Position numbers and translations under genes: made by a program. A stretch of DNA of 64,000 bases, taken from NCBI RefSeq assembly GCF_030010625.1, contig NZ_JASCXN010000025.1:61508-125507 (forward strand), in the 5' to 3' direction. Positions within the stretch are counted from its first letter, which is position 1. Every line of letters starts with the position of its first letter. This document shows positions 62,750 through 64,000 of this stretch, one piece after another. The stretch comes from Streptomyces sp. CC208A (GTDB lineage Bacteria; Actinomycetota; Actinomycetes; Streptomycetales; Streptomycetaceae). The notes below the pieces were generated by a model. It was given only the letters and a program-made list of their open reading frames with translations. It had not been told where the DNA came from and ran no database searches.

Positions 62750-63061
62750 ATGGCCCACTGGAGAGCCGCCCGACCCACCTGCCGACACGGCCACCCCTTC
62801 CCCGACAACCTCCGCATCGACACCCGCGGCTGGGCCGTCTGCCGCACCTGCGAACGCAACACGTACACCCCCGCCCAACCCGACGAGATCGCCATCGAAC
62901 GCGCCATCGCCGGAGACCCACCCCCGCGGCTCACCCCCCGCGAACGCGCCGCCGCCATCCAGCAGCTCAGCCGCCACGGCTACTCCGCCCGACAGATCGC
63001 CGAACGTCTCCGCTGCACCCCGCGGACCGTCCACCGCGCCCGCACCCGCACCACCGCCTGA
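62750..63061 (+). CDS. Small Zn-ribbon + HTH protein
   Basis: 103 residues. CRHGHPFP with a later CRTC (HNH-like zinc knuckle) and a C-terminal HTH (GYSARQIAERLRCTPRTVHRA). A DNA-binding regulator of phage origin. Confidence 0.8.
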   Translation: MAHWRAARPTCRHGHPFPDNLRIDTRGWAVCRTCERNTYTPAQPDEIAIERAIAGDPPPRLTPRERAAAIQQLSRHGYSARQIAERLRCTPRTVHRARTRTTA

Positions 63062-63070
63062 CATGCCGCA

Positions 63071-63099
63071 GCCCTCCCCGCAGGCAGCGCGGGGAGGGC
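63071..63099 (+). terminator. Hairpin between small phage genes
   Basis: GCCCTCCCCGC / GCGGGGAGGGC, perfect 11-bp stem with a 7-base loop, just after the HTH gene. Confidence 0.7.
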
Positions 63100-63112
63100 C
63101 GGCACCACCGTA

Positions 63113-63131
63113 CCCACCCAAGGAGCAACAC
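63113..63131 (+). repeat. 19-base leader repeated before two adjacent genes, copy 1
   Basis: CCCACCCAAGGAGCAACAC, including the AAGGAG ribosome site, also occurs identically at 63476-63494. Both copies follow a hairpin and precede a start codon. Confidence 0.8.
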
Positions 63132-63437
63132 GTGCCCGACCTGCCTGAGGTCACCGTCACCGCCACCCGGTACACCGTCTCCCTCCTCCCCGCCGACGAC
63201 ATCAACCACCGCGCCTACGCCCTGTACGTCCAGCGGCGGCCCGACGGCTGGGGCATCACCGACGGAGTCGGGTGGGTCGAAGGGCCGGGCGGCCACTGGC
63301 ACTTCGACTACTACGAGGCCCTCACCTTCGCCGAGCTGGACGACGCGCTCGCGCTCGCCCGCCGCCTCGCCCCCGGGAAGCGCGTCAACGGCATCACCGC
63401 GGCCGAGGCGTACCGCCGCACGGACCGCACCGCCTGA
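63132..63437 (+). CDS. Small phage protein, unknown
   Basis: 101 residues, beta-rich N-terminus (VTVTATRYTVSLLP) and YALYVQRRPDGWGITDGVGW. GTG start directly after the repeated leader with AAGGAG. Confidence 0.72.
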   Translation: MPDLPEVTVTATRYTVSLLPADDINHRAYALYVQRRPDGWGITDGVGWVEGPGGHWHFDYYEALTFAELDDALALARRLAPGKRVNGITAAEAYRRTDRTA

Positions 63438-63452
63438 CCTTCGCCCGTCCCC

Positions 63453-63476
63453 GCCGGGCCGCCCACACGGCCCGGC
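63453..63476 (+). terminator. Hairpin between small phage genes
   Basis: GCCGGGCCG / CGGCCCGGC, 9-bp stem, 6-base loop, immediately before the second repeated leader (63476-63494). Confidence 0.6.
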
Positions 63477-63495
63477 CCACCCAAGGAGCAACACC

Positions 63496-63930
63496 ATGAC
63501 CGCAGTACCCCGCCGCTTCTACCTCCAGCGCAACACCGACATCACCGGCGTCTCCGGCACCGGCCGCGTCGCCGACGGCATCCTCTGGCCCGACGGCACC
63601 GCCTCCGTCCGCTGGCTCGGCGAACACCCCTCCGTCGTGTTCTGGGACCGCGGGCAGGCCAGCGTCGACCACATCCACGGCCACGGCGGCGCCACCGTCA
63701 TCGTCTGGCTCGACCACGAGTCCACCGAGGTCGAGGACGAACTCCCCTGCCTCCACTGCCTCGACGGCCACGGCACTCCCGACCGCTGCACCTGGGGCGT
63801 TCGCGTCCACCCCGACCGCGACAGCGACGGTCAGCCCATGTACCTGATCGTCCAGCCGACCAACGGCGCGCACGTCGCCCCCGAGGACGCGCGCTGGCTC
63901 CAGTCCGTCATCAACCGCGACCGCGCCTGA
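63496..63930 (+). CDS. Small phage protein, unknown
   Basis: 144 residues. RFYLQRNTDITGVSGTGRVA and WPDGTASVRWLGEHPSVVFW are like small phage proteins that modulate regulation; CLHCLDGHGTPDRC may bind zinc. Start ATG after the second copy of the repeated leader. Confidence 0.75.
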   Translation: MTAVPRRFYLQRNTDITGVSGTGRVADGILWPDGTASVRWLGEHPSVVFWDRGQASVDHIHGHGGATVIVWLDHESTEVEDELPCLHCLDGHGTPDRCTWGVRVHPDRDSDGQPMYLIVQPTNGAHVAPEDARWLQSVINRDRA

Positions 63931-63943
63931 CCAGGAGCCCACC

Positions 63944-64000
63944 ATGACCTTCGAGTACCGCGACCCGTACAACAGCCTCCTCCGCGTCGAAGCGGGCACT
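63944..64000 (+). CDS. Partial gene at the window edge
   Basis: ATG at 63944 after CCAGGAGCC opens 19 codons (MTFEYRDPYNSLLRVEAGT) that continue past the window. Too short to identify. Confidence 0.55.
   Translation, partial: MTFEYRDPYNSLLRVEAGT

Larger units (their letters stand above)
52500..64000. mobile_element. Prophage-like integrative element in tRNA-His (right end outside window)
   Basis: A tyrosine integrase starts 110 bp after a tRNA-His 3' end. What follows reads like a temperate phage early region: divergent repressor/Cro-like pair, excisionase-like HTH, nuclease plus recombination partner, WhiB, initiator with iterons, helicase loader, methyltransferase, and many tightly overlapping small genes all on the plus strand. 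No conjugation (tra/spd) genes are visible, which favours prophage over a pSAM2-type element. attL should lie in the 3' part of the tRNA; the duplicate is outside the window. Confidence 0.85.

Noticed and set aside
52464..64000. pSAM2-type conjugative element
   Set aside because: No RepSA, tra or spd genes seen; the gene set matches a temperate phage early region, though the right part is outside the window.

Overview
The window is about 72% G+C with dense, wobble-G/C coding sequence and carries a desferrioxamine operon, adpA with a TTA codon, a WhiB protein, an XRE/DUF397 pair and DmdR-type iron boxes. Together these indicate a Streptomyces chromosome. From memory (not checked by alignment), the gene order from the ureohydrolase near 17 kb through desABCD, glmS, adpA and orn resembles the SCO2770-SCO2793 core region of S. 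coelicolor.

Layout. 1-3.5 kb: a LacI regulator with two operators faces an oxidoreductase/DUF993 operon (sugar catabolism of unknown substrate). 3.5-6.6 kb: Uma2-type nuclease, P-loop kinase, EamA exporter, LysR. 6.7-15 kb: secreted family-3 N-acetylhexosaminidase, S28 tripeptidyl aminopeptidase, two small secreted or anchored proteins, and a fused double ABC exporter. 15-19.5 kb: TPP-dependent decarboxylase-like enzyme, ureohydrolase and a PucR regulator, a plausible arginine/guanidino catabolic set. 19.5-33.3 kb: secreted protein, HTH-transmembrane protein, and leucine/branched-chain acyl-CoA catabolism (two acyl-CoA dehydrogenases, thioesterase, TetR, both subunits of a methylcrotonyl-CoA-type carboxylase, HMG-CoA lyase). 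The TetR and carboxylase genes are split by an inserted TnpB-related element with its own small HTH gene; the tnpB reading frame runs without a stop into the TetR gene. 33.3-42.3 kb: membrane GT-C-like protein, then siderophore uptake and biosynthesis desE-desF-desABCD under two iron boxes. 42.4-52.4 kb: small conserved actinobacterial genes, glmS behind a DasR site, acetate-type transporter, universal stress protein, adpA and orn.

52.46-64 kb: a tRNA-His gene is followed at once by a tyrosine integrase, then the early region of a prophage-like element: divergent repressor/Cro-like pair, excisionase-like HTH, RecE-like nuclease with a putative recombination partner, WhiB, a winged-helix replication protein whose gene contains six 17-bp iterons, a DnaC-like loader, and an atypical C5 cytosine methyltransferase. 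The element runs off the right edge.

The two most unusual features are (i) the iteron array inside the replication-initiator gene, where the same DNA repeat is kept in two different reading frames, the arrangement of lambda O/P, and (ii) the TnpB-related nuclease with intact RuvC residues fused in frame to a host TetR regulator.
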